DNA of 64,000 nucleotides from Bacillota bacterium (GTDB taxonomy: Bacteria > Bacillota > Clostridia > Lachnospirales > Lachnospiraceae): positions 124,001 through 188,000 of the forward strand of contig JAEXNR010000021.1 of NCBI GenBank assembly GCA_023439505.1, in the 5' to 3' direction. A program made the position numbers and the translations under genes. How positions within the stretch are numbered: position 1 is the first letter of the stretch; each line of letters begins with the position of its first letter. The notes beneath the pieces were generated by a model. It was not told the origin of the DNA, did no database searches, and was given only the letters and a program-made list of their open reading frames with translations. This document shows positions 8,530-16,682 of this stretch, piece by piece.

Positions 8530-8751
8530 TTAAGCCTTCTTTACGATAACATCGGGTTCCAACTTTTTCACAATCGCTTTTGCCTTCTCAACAATACTGT
8601 CAAAAGCCTCATCGTCACCCTCAATTACCAGTTTTGTAGTCATAAAGTTTACAGTTGCAGCTGTTACGCCATCCAAAGCCTTAACCGCTGTCTCAATTTT
8701 AGATGCGCAGTGTGCACAGTCCAGACCCTCGAGTTTGAAAGTTTTCTTCAT
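8530..8751 (-). CDS. Stand-alone heavy-metal-associated (HMA) domain protein
   Basis: 73-residue ferredoxin-like metal-binding domain, cytoplasmic. The metal loop GLDCAHCASK has the two ligand cysteines, and the fold markers KFMTTKLVIEGD-like strands follow. In most zinc/cadmium ATPases this domain is fused at the N-terminus of the pump; here it is encoded separately, three bases before the pump start, and probably delivers metal to it. ATG start with AGGAGG six bases upstream; first gene of the operon. Confidence 0.92.
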   Translation of the reverse strand: MKKTFKLEGLDCAHCASKIETAVKALDGVTAATVNFMTTKLVIEGDDEAFDSIVEKAKAIVKKLEPDVIVKKA

Positions 8752-8797
8752 ATAATACCTCCTGTTTTATAAATTTTATGGATTTTTTTTGCAGTAA

Positions 8798-8819
8798 CAG
8801 TTGATTGCCTGTTCAACTG
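8798..8819. promoter_or_regulatory. CadC-type operator in the HMA/ATPase leader
   Basis: CAGTTGA-N8-TCAACTG. One of four TTGA-N8-TCAA sites in this locus; it lies downstream of the -10 box on the minus strand. Confidence 0.75.
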
Positions 8820-8827
8820 ATGATTAT

Positions 8828-8857
8828 ATTATAGTTGAGTACAAATTCAACTGTCAA
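8828..8857 (-). promoter_or_regulatory. Promoter of the HMA-ATPase operon with nested operator
   Basis: TTGACA (8857-8852) and TATAAT (8833-8828) with an 18-base spacer. The spacer is nearly filled by the inverted repeat AGTTGA-N8-TCAACT (8833-8852), so the regulator would sit between the two boxes, as ArsR/SmtB and MerR-type metal sensors do. Confidence 0.88.
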
Positions 8858-8941
8858 GAGTTTTTTAAATTTTTTTTATTAACTACTTTACTTATTTACA
8901 TACTAGAGACTATACTAAATTTACTGAATGGAGGTAGAACC

Positions 8942-9313
8942 ATGAAAAAAGAGGAATTATTCTGTGATTGTGATGTGATCCACTCAGAGGTAGTGGATGC
9001 AGTAAAAATGAATATGCCTGAAGATAACGACCTATATGACCTTTCAGATTTTTTTAAGGTGCTGGGAGATAGTACAAGATCGAAAATCATTTGGGCATTG
9101 GACGAGCATGAAATGTGCGTTTGCGATCTGGCAGTACTACTCAGTATGACTAAATCTGCAATCTCACATCAACTCCGGGCACTTCGGGAAGCAAATCTTG
9201 TGATTAACCGCAGGGAAGGCAAGAACGTGTTCTACACATTGGCGGATGATCATGTAAAGCAGATTTTTGAAAAAGGTCTGGAGCATATAAAGGAAAGAAA
9301 GTCAGAAGGCTAA
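8942..9313 (+). CDS. cadC: CadC-like ArsR/SmtB metal-sensing repressor
   Basis: Winged-helix repressor of 123 residues that should release DNA when zinc, cadmium or lead binds. It shows both CadC metal sites: N-terminal FCDC (Cys8, Cys10) with EMCVCDLA (Cys59, Cys61) for the soft-metal site, and Asp102-x-His104-x10-His115-x2-Glu118 for the C-terminal site. The recognition helix is MTKSAISHQLRALREANLV. Start is the ATG at 8942 with GGAGG; the longer frame from 8801 covers the operator region and is not coding. It lies between two export ATPase genes and probably controls both. A weak own promoter (TTTACT, 18 bases, TATACT at 8911-8916) has no operator, so autoregulation is not obvious. Confidence 0.93.
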   Translation: MKKEELFCDCDVIHSEVVDAVKMNMPEDNDLYDLSDFFKVLGDSTRSKIIWALDEHEMCVCDLAVLLSMTKSAISHQLRALREANLVINRREGKNVFYTLADDHVKQIFEKGLEHIKERKSEG

Positions 9314-9341
9314 ATCATTACAATAGCTTAAAATTTAGAAG

Positions 9342-9385
9342 AATGAAAGGATGGACCGGTAAAGATTCCATCCTTTCATTTTTTT
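9342..9385 (+). terminator. Intrinsic terminator after cadC
   Basis: AATGAAAGGATGGA, 11-base loop, TCCATCCTTTCATT, then five more Ts. Perfect 14-base stem. It separates cadC from the second ATPase, which has its own promoter. Confidence 0.92.
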
Positions 9386-9398
9386 AATAGAAATACTC

Positions 9399-9428
9399 TT
9401 GACAATTGAATGTCCATTCAACTATAAT
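9399..9428 (+). promoter_or_regulatory. Promoter of the second ATPase with operator inside the spacer
   Basis: TTGACA (9399-9404) and TATAAT (9423-9428), 18-base spacer containing the perfect inverted repeat TTGAATG-TC-CATTCAA (9406-9421). Same architecture as the divergent promoter at 8828-8857. Confidence 0.9.
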
Positions 9429-9430
9429 AC

Positions 9431-9450
9431 AGTTGAGCAGTTATTCAACT
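9431..9450. promoter_or_regulatory. Second CadC-type operator before the second ATPase
   Basis: AGTTGA-N8-TCAACT just downstream of the -10 box. Together with 9406-9421, 8833-8852 and 8798-8819 it makes four sites of the form TTGA-N8-TCAA. The remaining 150-base leader up to the ATG holds no clear gene. Confidence 0.75.
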
Positions 9451-9603
9451 ATATTGATACCTTAATTGTTCTAACACATATAAGTTCAGCTAAGGATTTC
9501 GCAGTCACAAACTTTTGCGGAAACATGTTTGCTAACTATCCTATAAAGAACATTTTAGTAAAACATTTTGGACATATTAAGAAGGGAAAGGACGGATAAT
9601 TAT

Positions 9604-11511
9604 ATGGAACATAATCACGAGCATAAGGGAATCCATTCACATGAACATGGAGGCGGAGGTTTAAACAATAAGAAAATTATACAATTGGGATTGGGTATCT
9701 TATTATTTGCAGCCGGAATTCTGCTGAAAAGACTTTTTTCCGAAACATTATATCCCAGCATCGCTGTATTTATCCTCAGTTATCTGATCTTAGGTGGCGA
9801 AGTGGTGTTGCAGGCTTTGAAGAACGTCGCTAAGGGACAGATTTTTGATGAAAACTTTCTGATGAGCATTGCAACTATCGGTGCTTTCCTTATTGGTGAT
9901 TATCCGGAAGCTGTTGCAGTTATGCTGTTTTATCAGGTAGGAGAATATTTTCAGGACGCTGCCGTGCGCAAATCCAAAAAATCAATTACTTCCCTTATGG
10001 ATATACGCCCTGACTACGCTAACCGAAAGCGTGGAAACGATATAGAAAAAGTTGCTCCGGAGACGGTTAAAATCGGAGATTTCATCCTGGTACGGCCTGG
10101 CGAGAAGATCCCACTTGACGGGACTGTTATGAATGGTGAGTCAATGCTGGATACCAGCGCCCTGACTGGTGAATCGGTTCCCCGCTCTATTAAGAAAGGT
10201 GAGGCTGTTCTGGCCGGATGTATCAACCAGAGCGGTGTACTGACGATAGAAGTTACCAGGGAATTTGGAGAATCTACGGTAGCTAAAATCATTGACCTTG
10301 TTGAGAACGCCAGCAGTAAAAAAGCACCATCTGAAAACTTCATCACCACTTTTTCCCGTTACTATACCCCTGTTGTAGTTAGTGTTGCTCTATTACTGGC
10401 GCTCATCCCCCCCTTGTTCTTTCATGGTGTTTGGTCCGATTGGATTAACCGCGGACTTATTTTCCTGGTTATTTCCTGTCCCTGTGCGCTGGTAATTTCC
10501 ATCCCTCTTGGCTTCTTTGGAGGCATCGGAGCTGCATCCAGAAAGGGTATTCTTGTAAAAGGCAGCAACTATCTTGAGGCCTTGAATCGTCTTGATACTG
10601 TTGTGTTTGATAAAACAGGTACTCTGACCAAAGGTGTTTTTGCTGTAAAAAGCCTGCAACCGGTTAATGGCTATACCGAAGCCCAGCTTCTTGAATATGC
10701 CGCCAAAGCGGAGAGCTTTTCTAACCATCCCATCGCACTTTCTATTATGAAGGCTTACGGTAATCCTATAGTAAAAGATCATCTGCACAATTATGAAGAG
10801 ATATCCGGACATGGTATTCGTGTAATGGATCATGAACATGAGATTCTAGCCGGTAATGATAAATTAATGAAGCAGGAAAACATTGATTTTAAAGCTACTG
10901 AGGAAATCGGTACCAGGGTTTATATCGCAATCAACAAAGTATATGCAGGCTCCATTGTCATTGCCGACGAAATCAAACCCGACAGTCTGAAAGCAATTAC
11001 CGCACTAAAATCGATGGGTGTACGTAAGACAGTCATGCTCACCGGTGATAACGCACAGATCGCTCAGGCAATTGCCAAACAGTTGTCTCTGGATGAAGTA
11101 CATGCCCAGCTTCTGCCCGATCAAAAAGTTGAACAATTGGAACTATTGGATAAATCCAAGCCGGAGAAAGGAAAGCTTGCTTTCGTAGGGGATGGTATTA
11201 ACGATGCTCCGGTGCTGGCACGGGCCGATATAGGAATTGCAATGGGCGGTCTTGGTTCTGATGCAGCCATTGAAGCGGCAGATGTGGTATTAATGACGGA
11301 TGAACCTGTCAAGCTGGCGGATGCCATTATCATTGCAAGGAAAACCAAACGAATCGTCTGGCAAAATATCTTCTTTGCCTTAGGTGTTAAGGGTATTTTC
11401 CTTCTGCTTGGCGCATTTGGTATTGCAACTATGTGGGAAGCTGTTTTTGCTGATGTCGGCGTATCCATCATTGCTATCCTGAATGCCATGCGAGTACTAA
11501 AGGCGAATTAA
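9604..11511 (+). CDS. Zinc/cadmium-type P1B ATPase with His-rich N-terminus (second copy)
   Basis: 635-residue export pump, close paralogue of the ATPase at 6661-8526 along its whole length (shared FDENFLMSIAT, MDIRPDYAN, VISCPCALVISIP, GLGSDAAIEAAD). Motifs: TGES, CPC, DKTGTLT, SNHP, GDGINDAPV, and the late Lys/Asp pair (VKG and FADVG). It differs by a histidine-rich cytosolic head (MEHNHEHKGIHSHEHGGGG) in place of an HMA domain. Start chosen at the ATG 9604, which begins this His-rich stretch; an in-frame TTG at 9568 lacks a ribosome site. The ribosome site AAAGGACGG is weak. Has its own CadC-type promoter. Confidence 0.92.
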   Translation: MEHNHEHKGIHSHEHGGGGLNNKKIIQLGLGILLFAAGILLKRLFSETLYPSIAVFILSYLILGGEVVLQALKNVAKGQIFDENFLMSIATIGAFLIGDYPEAVAVMLFYQVGEYFQDAAVRKSKKSITSLMDIRPDYANRKRGNDIEKVAPETVKIGDFILVRPGEKIPLDGTVMNGESMLDTSALTGESVPRSIKKGEAVLAGCINQSGVLTIEVTREFGESTVAKIIDLVENASSKKAPSENFITTFSRYYTPVVVSVALLLALIPPLFFHGVWSDWINRGLIFLVISCPCALVISIPLGFFGGIGAASRKGILVKGSNYLEALNRLDTVVFDKTGTLTKGVFAVKSLQPVNGYTEAQLLEYAAKAESFSNHPIALSIMKAYGNPIVKDHLHNYEEISGHGIRVMDHEHEILAGNDKLMKQENIDFKATEEIGTRVYIAINKVYAGSIVIADEIKPDSLKAITALKSMGVRKTVMLTGDNAQIAQAIAKQLSLDEVHAQLLPDQKVEQLELLDKSKPEKGKLAFVGDGINDAPVLARADIGIAMGGLGSDAAIEAADVVLMTDEPVKLADAIIIARKTKRIVWQNIFFALGVKGIFLLLGAFGIATMWEAVFADVGVSIIAILNAMRVLKAN

Positions 11512-11529
11512 TATTGCTTGAATTTCCTT

Positions 11530-11568
11530 TGTAAATTCTACCTGTTTTTTTGTCAGGTAGAATTTACA
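11530..11568. terminator. Perfect 15-base inverted repeat after the second ATPase
   Basis: TGTAAATTCTACCTG and CAGGTAGAATTTACA around a nine-base T-rich loop. The T-run is in the loop rather than after the stem, so it is not a textbook terminator, but its place 18 bases after the stop suggests one or an mRNA-stabilising hairpin. Confidence 0.55.
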
Positions 11569-11612
11569 GAGGGTAATATCCCATTCATTGTTTCATCATT
11601 TGGAGGTGTATC

Positions 11613-12215
11613 ATGAATAAATACGAAGAACGTTCTATCAACGCATATAATAAAAAGGCAGATAACTATGATAATACTTTTGACGGTCAATTTACCTATA
11701 AATATAAGACAAAATTAATTGAATTGATACATATACCGGAAGACAGCAAGCTTCTGGATATTGCATGCGGTAACGGCAGGTTATTACAGATGCTGTCCCG
11801 GAAGCAAACCTTTCAGGGATTTGGCTGCGATATATCGGAAAATATGATAAAAATTGCAAAGCAAAACAATCCATCTATGACCTTCTTGCAATCACCCTGC
11901 GATGCTCTTCCATTTAAAGACAATACCTTTGATACTGTTACAGTTTCTGTAGCTTTTCACCACTTTCCCAATATTAATGGTTTTGCCAAAGAAGCGCTAC
12001 GTGTTTTAAGGCCAAAGGGAACGCTATATATTTCTGAAGTTTATTATCCCTTGGTTTTGCGTATTATTTTTAATCCATTTATCCGTTTTTCACGGGCTGG
12101 TGATTTGAAATTCTATTCCCCAAAAGAAATATGCCGTCTTTTAAAAGATACAGGTTTTCAAAAAGAATCTGTATTCATCGATGGGAACATTCAGATCCTT
12201 CAAGGACAAAAATAA
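11613..12215 (+). CDS. Class I SAM-dependent methyltransferase (methyltransferase-11 type)
   Basis: 200 residues. SAM-binding motif LLDIACGNGRLLQML, acidic GFGCDIS after strand 2, QSPCDALPFKDNTFDTVTVSVAFHHFPN around motif III, and EALRVLRPKGTLYISEVYYP. Similar to UbiE-like enzymes; the substrate is unknown. ATG start with GGAGG seven bases upstream. Stands alone between the metal locus and the beta-lactamase gene. Confidence 0.88.
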   Translation: MNKYEERSINAYNKKADNYDNTFDGQFTYKYKTKLIELIHIPEDSKLLDIACGNGRLLQMLSRKQTFQGFGCDISENMIKIAKQNNPSMTFLQSPCDALPFKDNTFDTVTVSVAFHHFPNINGFAKEALRVLRPKGTLYISEVYYPLVLRIIFNPFIRFSRAGDLKFYSPKEICRLLKDTGFQKESVFIDGNIQILQGQK

Positions 12216-12295
12216 ATCCCTGCAAGCGTCCAAGCGTCTACTTGCCTACTCGCAAGCATAAATTCAAGGTATAATTCAGTTTTTCATAATTCATA

Positions 12296-13372
12296 CTATT
12301 GTTCTTGCTTATTGCGCTCAATATAATATTTGCTAATGATATTGAGTGCAATTTCTTTTGCTTTTGGTCCCCGCGCTCCCTTACTTTTATCGTCAATGAG
12401 ATGTACTGCAAAATAATATCTCTCCTCATTATTTTCAAACATTCCTACAAACCATCCATTACTTGTATTCCCTTTATAACCATTGTTACCTGTACCTGTT
12501 TTTCCATAGATAACTACAGTTTCATCCTTCTGAGATAACATTACTTCCTTAAGAATACTAATATTTGTCTCAGAAAAATCAGTCTTACCCTCAAATATTT
12601 TAACGATTATGTCTACCTGCTCCTTAGGCGAGATCTGCAATGACGAGTCCAGCCAAAAGCCCTTCAGTTCCGGTAATGAATTCATACCATTACCCTCCCA
12701 TTCAGATATATCACTATTTCCATAATCTAATTTATCAAGCCATTGCTGAATTTCACTTTGCCCAATGCGGTCTATCAGCTTCCTATAATACCATACACAT
12801 GATTCTTTAAAGGCTTCTATCAAGCTTAAATCTTTATTCCATTTTTCATTCGAATAAATGGTTCCATCATATCCCATTGTAGAATCCACGGAACTTATAA
12901 CCTCATTTTCCAATCCTATTAATGTGGATATAATTTTAAAGGTTGAGTCAGGCGATGACCGTTGTTCACATAATACCTCATGATACCTATAATACTTCTT
13001 CGTTTGGCTATTATAAAATATGGCACACCCATTGATATCGTCAAAGCAATCACTATAATCAACCTCTTCCACCTCTGCTGCTTTAATGTCTGATGCGGCT
13101 TCTATGTCTGATACGGCTTCTGTATCTTGTGATATTTCTATATCCGGTGATGCAGAAGCATCTGATACTGCATCAGAATCCGCCATATCCGGAGAAACAG
13201 TTACCTCCCCGACCTCCTCTGATTTTCCTTTGTTATTAATATCATTTATTGTATTACAACCGGTACTTCCTATCCCTATGAGAGCAGCCAGAATATAACA
13301 AATACTCCTATTAATCGTTGACCTTTTACGCAGATACCAATATTCCTTCTCATTATCATTATTTTTCTTCAT
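12296..13372 (-). CDS. Class D (OXA-type) beta-lactamase, predicted lipoprotein
   Basis: 358 residues from the ATG at 13372 (AGGGGGG five bases upstream; the frame runs on to 13588 without a ribosome site). Lipoprotein signal ends at Cys39 (IGIGSTGC). Residues 55-105 are an acidic spacer of repeated SD-A/I-E-A units. The catalytic domain shows the serine-enzyme motifs in order: STFK (Ser143, Lys146), SCV (Ser191), YGN (217-219), W240 and KTG (291-293) followed by SNGWFVG. Such enzymes are known in Gram-positives (for example clostridial CDD and bacillary BPU). A penicillin-sensing domain is the alternative, but there is no transmembrane sensor and no BlaI gene nearby. Expected on the outer face of the membrane. 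Confidence 0.88.
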   Translation of the reverse strand: MKKNNDNEKEYWYLRKRSTINRSICYILAALIGIGSTGCNTINDINNKGKSEEVGEVTVSPDMADSDAVSDASASPDIEISQDTEAVSDIEAASDIKAAEVEEVDYSDCFDDINGCAIFYNSQTKKYYRYHEVLCEQRSSPDSTFKIISTLIGLENEVISSVDSTMGYDGTIYSNEKWNKDLSLIEAFKESCVWYYRKLIDRIGQSEIQQWLDKLDYGNSDISEWEGNGMNSLPELKGFWLDSSLQISPKEQVDIIVKIFEGKTDFSETNISILKEVMLSQKDETVVIYGKTGTGNNGYKGNTSNGWFVGMFENNEERYYFAVHLIDDKSKGARGPKAKEIALNIISKYYIERNKQEQ

Positions 13373-13671
13373 AGTCCCCCCTAAATGGCGTTGATGAATC
13401 CCATACTGCTTCTGCCATAATATGTGTAACATAGTACCATAATAATCAATGATTAACAATGCACATATGACTTCGTATTCCGACGGGCAAAATCTTTTAG
13501 AACATATAAGATCAACCCTCCTTCTATGTGAAATCAAACCCGTCCATGGTACAATAAATACAATCACTTGGCATTCACAAGCTTGCATATGCTATTGAAA
13601 CGGAGTATTCTTCTCATAATGAGCATTTCTCAATTATGGACATGCTGATAAGTCTCGAATATTCTATTTAT

Positions 13672-13687
13672 ATTGAGCATGCTCAAT
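13672..13687. promoter_or_regulatory. 16-base palindrome before the AraC-type gene
   Basis: ATTGAGCATGCTCAAT, perfect palindrome 54 bases before the AraC-family start. A diverged copy (ATGAGCATTTCTCAAT) lies about 53 bases upstream at 13618-13633. Likely operator pair in the 370-base divergent gap between the beta-lactamase and AraC genes; which regulator binds is unknown. No other gene was seen in the gap. Confidence 0.6.
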
Positions 13688-13741
13688 CAAGCAATCAGGA
13701 TTGTGTTTGTGATATTCTACCAGAGAAGGAGGTGCTTATAG

Positions 13742-14647
13742 ATGCACGCATGGAAACAAATACAGGAAACCATAGAATTTATAGAGGATCATATGGATGA
13801 AGAAATTGACATTGTGAGCCTGGCCGCAATGGCCTCTTTGTCGCCTTTTTATTATCAACGTCTGTTTAGCCGATTGGTAAAAAAACCAACTGCCGAGTAC
13901 ATAAAACTCCGCCGTATGGCAAAGGCTACTGAAACATTACTGCAAAAGGATAAGCGCATTTTAGATATTGCACTAGATCTTGGATTTTCTTCTCATGAAC
14001 ATTTTTCCCGAACTTTTAAAGATACCTTTGGGCTAACGCCGGATGAATACCGCAAAAATCCGCAAATACTCAATCGTATGACAAAACCGGAGCTTTTACT
14101 TTACTATACACTGATTGAAGAAGGGGTACCGCTGATCACCGACGGGATGATACTAGAAATAAACAAAAAGGAAATTACAGAACCTATCTGCTTTATCGGC
14201 ATAAAGCAGGATATTCCGGTGACACTCATAGACGGGCTGGGAACTGAATCAGGGATTGATCCACTAAGTACCCTTTGGCAAAACTTTCATGATTTAAAAC
14301 ATACAACACTCGGGCTTGTTGATGACGCTGAAGAAACCGGCGTGGCATATCCTTGTTTAAACGAAGGATATTTCAGCTATTTTGCTGGTGCAAAATATAG
14401 TTCCACAGTAGCTCCTGCCAATTTTATGAACTGGGAACTGCCTGCGGGAGACTATATTGTATGTTCCTTTGAAGCCGAGGATTTTGAAGCACTCGTCATG
14501 GATGCGCTCTACAAAGCGCAAAGCTACCTCTATAACATATGGCTGCCAAATCATAACTTGCAAACCGAATCATTTTGTGCGGAACGTTATGCAAGCCATT
14601 CGCCCGAAACCACTAGTATGGAGCTTTGGCTGAAAATTAAACACTAG
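13742..14647 (+). CDS. AraC-family regulator with GyrI-like effector domain
   Basis: 301 residues. N-terminal AraC double helix-turn-helix: LAAMASLSPFYYQRLFSRLV and LDIALDLGFSSHEHFSRTFK, followed by the signature FGLTPDEYRKNP. Residues 140-300 are a GyrI/effector-binding domain (ends with MELWLKIKH), as in Rob and multidrug-sensing AraC proteins. ATG with AAGGAGG. The neighbours are a beta-lactamase (divergent) and a flavodoxin gene (convergent); a drug-sensing role is inferred from the domain pair. Confidence 0.9.
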   Translation: MHAWKQIQETIEFIEDHMDEEIDIVSLAAMASLSPFYYQRLFSRLVKKPTAEYIKLRRMAKATETLLQKDKRILDIALDLGFSSHEHFSRTFKDTFGLTPDEYRKNPQILNRMTKPELLLYYTLIEEGVPLITDGMILEINKKEITEPICFIGIKQDIPVTLIDGLGTESGIDPLSTLWQNFHDLKHTTLGLVDDAEETGVAYPCLNEGYFSYFAGAKYSSTVAPANFMNWELPAGDYIVCSFEAEDFEALVMDALYKAQSYLYNIWLPNHNLQTESFCAERYASHSPETTSMELWLKIKH

Positions 14648-14663
14648 ATACGCAAGCTTTGGC

Positions 14664-14704
14664 AAAGCATCTGTATTATACTGACTGTATCGCACAGATG
14701 CTTT
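14664..14704. terminator. Hairpin between AraC-type and flavodoxin genes
   Basis: AAAGCATCTGT and ACAGATGCTTT, 11-base perfect arms, 19-base loop, between convergent genes. The T-run is short, so moderate confidence. Confidence 0.6.
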
Positions 14705-14713
14705 ACTGCTTAA

Positions 14714-14782
14714 TTATTTTCTCATATTATCTACTGCATCAATCATATTTTTATTGTAATATATTTTTCTGCTGCCAGCCAT
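14714..14782 (-). CDS. Possible 22-residue downstream peptide
   Basis: Tiny frame MAGSRKIYYNKNMIDAVDNM (plus two residues) whose ATG shares its first base with the last base of the flavodoxin stop (TAATG). Such stop-start overlap allows re-initiation. It may instead be the displaced true C-terminus of the flavodoxin gene after a small frameshift. No homology can be judged at this length. Confidence 0.25.
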   Translation of the reverse strand: MAGSRKIYYNKNMIDAVDNMRK

Positions 14783-15309
14783 TACAGTAATTCTTTTTTT
14801 ATATAATCAATCATCGGAGCGATAAGTTCTTTTGATGATATATCATAGGAGTGACTTATCGATTGCTCACACGCCTGCTCCTCTTCTGACTTTTTCTCCT
14901 TCTTTGCTAACATTTTTGCTAAGGCCTTCATAATCAACTTGTCGCCCAGATTCATTTGCTCATAGTTTAAACCTGACTGAAAATAGTAATGGGGAATCCT
15001 TTCTTGTTCATCTACTGTCAAATTATTGTCCCACATTTTTTTAATTACTTCTTTTGCATCAGCCGGTGTTGCTCCGGTTGCAAAAACAATTCGTGTGGAG
15101 CTATCACTTAACTTTCCAGCAAATTGTTTATATCCATCGATTTTACCGGCATGTATTCTTCCGCCGTAAATCACAAGGTCATAGGATTCCATGATTTTTT
15201 TTGAGCTGCTCTTTTCCTCCATCATTTCAAAGCCTGTTGCTTCTTGAATCCATGACGCATACTTTTTTGTAAATCCGGTTCTGGATCTATATACGATTAC
15301 TGCTTTCAT
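14782..15309 (-). CDS. Flavodoxin-domain protein
   Basis: 175 residues. The N-terminus is the FMN phosphate loop (VYRSRTGFTKKYASWI), followed by YDLVIYGGRIHAGKIDGYK and VFATGATP, the pattern of the flavodoxin-5 group that includes protoporphyrinogen oxidase HemG-type and clostridial redox proteins. The C-terminal third is highly charged (KKEKKSEEEQ). Cytoplasmic electron-transfer or reductase role. ATG with GGGAGAGGAAG upstream. The membrane-protein gene is 50 bases upstream in the same direction. Confidence 0.82.
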   Translation of the reverse strand: MKAVIVYRSRTGFTKKYASWIQEATGFEMMEEKSSSKKIMESYDLVIYGGRIHAGKIDGYKQFAGKLSDSSTRIVFATGATPADAKEVIKKMWDNNLTVDEQERIPHYYFQSGLNYEQMNLGDKLIMKALAKMLAKKEKKSEEEQACEQSISHSYDISSKELIAPMIDYIKKELL

Positions 15310-15359
15310 TTCGTTTACTTCCTCTCCCTTTATTTTCTTGTAGCTTTCTCAACCTCTTA

Positions 15360-16232
15360 CTAACAATTATTTTGCTGCATCAAAGCTGTTAACTCTTTAT
15401 ATAATTTATGATTAAAATAAAATGCAAAACCACCCAATAGTATAAAGGAAAGACTTTTCGTGATAAGTGCATGCAGCGGCATCGGTACATCCGCAGCGAT
15501 CTGACAAATGGTCTGAGGAAACATCATGATTCCTACCACGATGCATAACCTTAAAATACAGGCAAGAATTAGTGTTCCTAATGGTTCTCTTTTTCTGATC
15601 AAATAAAGCGACGTAAAACACAGCCCGCCAACGATTCCCATATCCAGCACATAAGTAATATTGGTGGTATATACTCCAATCAGAGAAAGTGTAGTTCCCT
15701 TAATTATTGTAGGAATTACATCCGGCAGCCAGGCAATTATTATTGCGATTCCGGACAGGATTAAAAAAATATAAATTCCTTTTGATCCCCGTATTGAGCG
15801 CTGAAAAGATATGTTTTTTATATGAGCAAACATTCCAAATAACGAACAAGCGAATAAGGCTACATAAACCAGGAATAATTGATTATAAGTAATGCCTAAT
15901 GCGATACTCGCTGCATAGTAAAACACAACTGCGTAAACAGAAATCAATTTTAATTCTGATACCACATCGCCTTTTTGATTGTATTTCAGGTATGATATCA
16001 AGAACATGGGAGTCACGAAAAGTAACATACATAGATCTGTTCCGATTGATATGGGTGCTTGAAAGTAACTGTCATTGGCATATATCCCATATCCGTAGAT
16101 TGCCACTTGATGTCCATACTGATTAACAAATTCATAAGAACGATTAAAATTCAAAGAAAGTAATCCTGCGATTGTAGTAATAAAAAGTAATACAATTATA
16201 AGGATCACCAAATTGTCATTTCTCTTACTCAT
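15360..16232 (-). CDS. Polytopic membrane protein of unknown function
   Basis: 290 residues, about eight predicted membrane helices (for example LVILIIVLLFITTIAGLL at the N-terminus, GTLILACILRLCIVVGIMMF and SFILLGGFAFYF near the end). No transporter or enzyme motif was recognised. Its ATG overlaps the stop of the MarR-type gene (ATGA), so the two are translationally coupled and it is probably the regulator's target. Confidence 0.75.
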   Translation of the reverse strand: MSKRNDNLVILIIVLLFITTIAGLLSLNFNRSYEFVNQYGHQVAIYGYGIYANDSYFQAPISIGTDLCMLLFVTPMFLISYLKYNQKGDVVSELKLISVYAVVFYYAASIALGITYNQLFLVYVALFACSLFGMFAHIKNISFQRSIRGSKGIYIFLILSGIAIIIAWLPDVIPTIIKGTTLSLIGVYTTNITYVLDMGIVGGLCFTSLYLIRKREPLGTLILACILRLCIVVGIMMFPQTICQIAADVPMPLHALITKSLSFILLGGFAFYFNHKLYKELTALMQQNNC

Positions 16233-16672
16233 TCAATATGTCCCCCTATGTTTCGATCCATTTTCTTCAGTGTATTTAAAGTAATTATTAATTCCTCCCG
16301 GGAAATCCCCTGATACAGTTCCTTCATGAATTTAATTGTTGCATCCTTTGATTCTTCCGAACTTTGTTTCATCTTTCCTGTTTGTACCAGTAATAACTTT
16401 CTCTTATCCAATTTATCCTGCTGTATAACAAGGTATCCGTTCTTCTCCAGCTGAATAGCCATTCTTTTCACATTTTGATAGGAACAGCCAATCAATCCTC
16501 CCATTTGATTTAGTGAAGGCGGTTCTACAAATAGCTCTAAGGCTATCATTAAAAAATGCTGTTTTATCGTTATATCAGCAAACTCCTTATCTCCAATTGT
16601 TTGTATACGATTACTTAGTGAAAACAGCATTCCGTAAATCGCATATTCCTCAGTATAATGATTAATTTTCAT
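16229..16672 (-). CDS. MarR-family transcriptional regulator
   Basis: 147 residues from the ATG beginning KINHYTEEYAIYGMLF, with GGGAGG five bases upstream. A longer frame with a TTG start runs through the operator and is rejected. Winged helix: PPSLNQMGGLIGCSYQNVKRMAIQLEKNGYL with wing QQDKLDKRKLLL, then a C-terminal dimer helix. The recognition helix begins GCSYQNVKR, as in MarR proteins. It overlaps the downstream membrane-protein gene by four bases, and a long inverted repeat covers its own promoter. Confidence 0.88.
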   Translation of the reverse strand: MKINHYTEEYAIYGMLFSLSNRIQTIGDKEFADITIKQHFLMIALELFVEPPSLNQMGGLIGCSYQNVKRMAIQLEKNGYLVIQQDKLDKRKLLLVQTGKMKQSSEESKDATIKFMKELYQGISREELIITLNTLKKMDRNIGGHIE

Positions 16673-16682
16673 GATTCCTCCC

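Noticed and set aside
8801..8941. 47-codon N-terminal extension of cadC
   Set aside because: It covers the operator and promoter DNA; the ATG at 8942 has the ribosome site and matches the family length.
9399..9599. 66-codon frame in the leader of the second ATPase
   Set aside because: It begins in the promoter and overlaps both operators; the peptide is not protein-like and there is no ribosome site.
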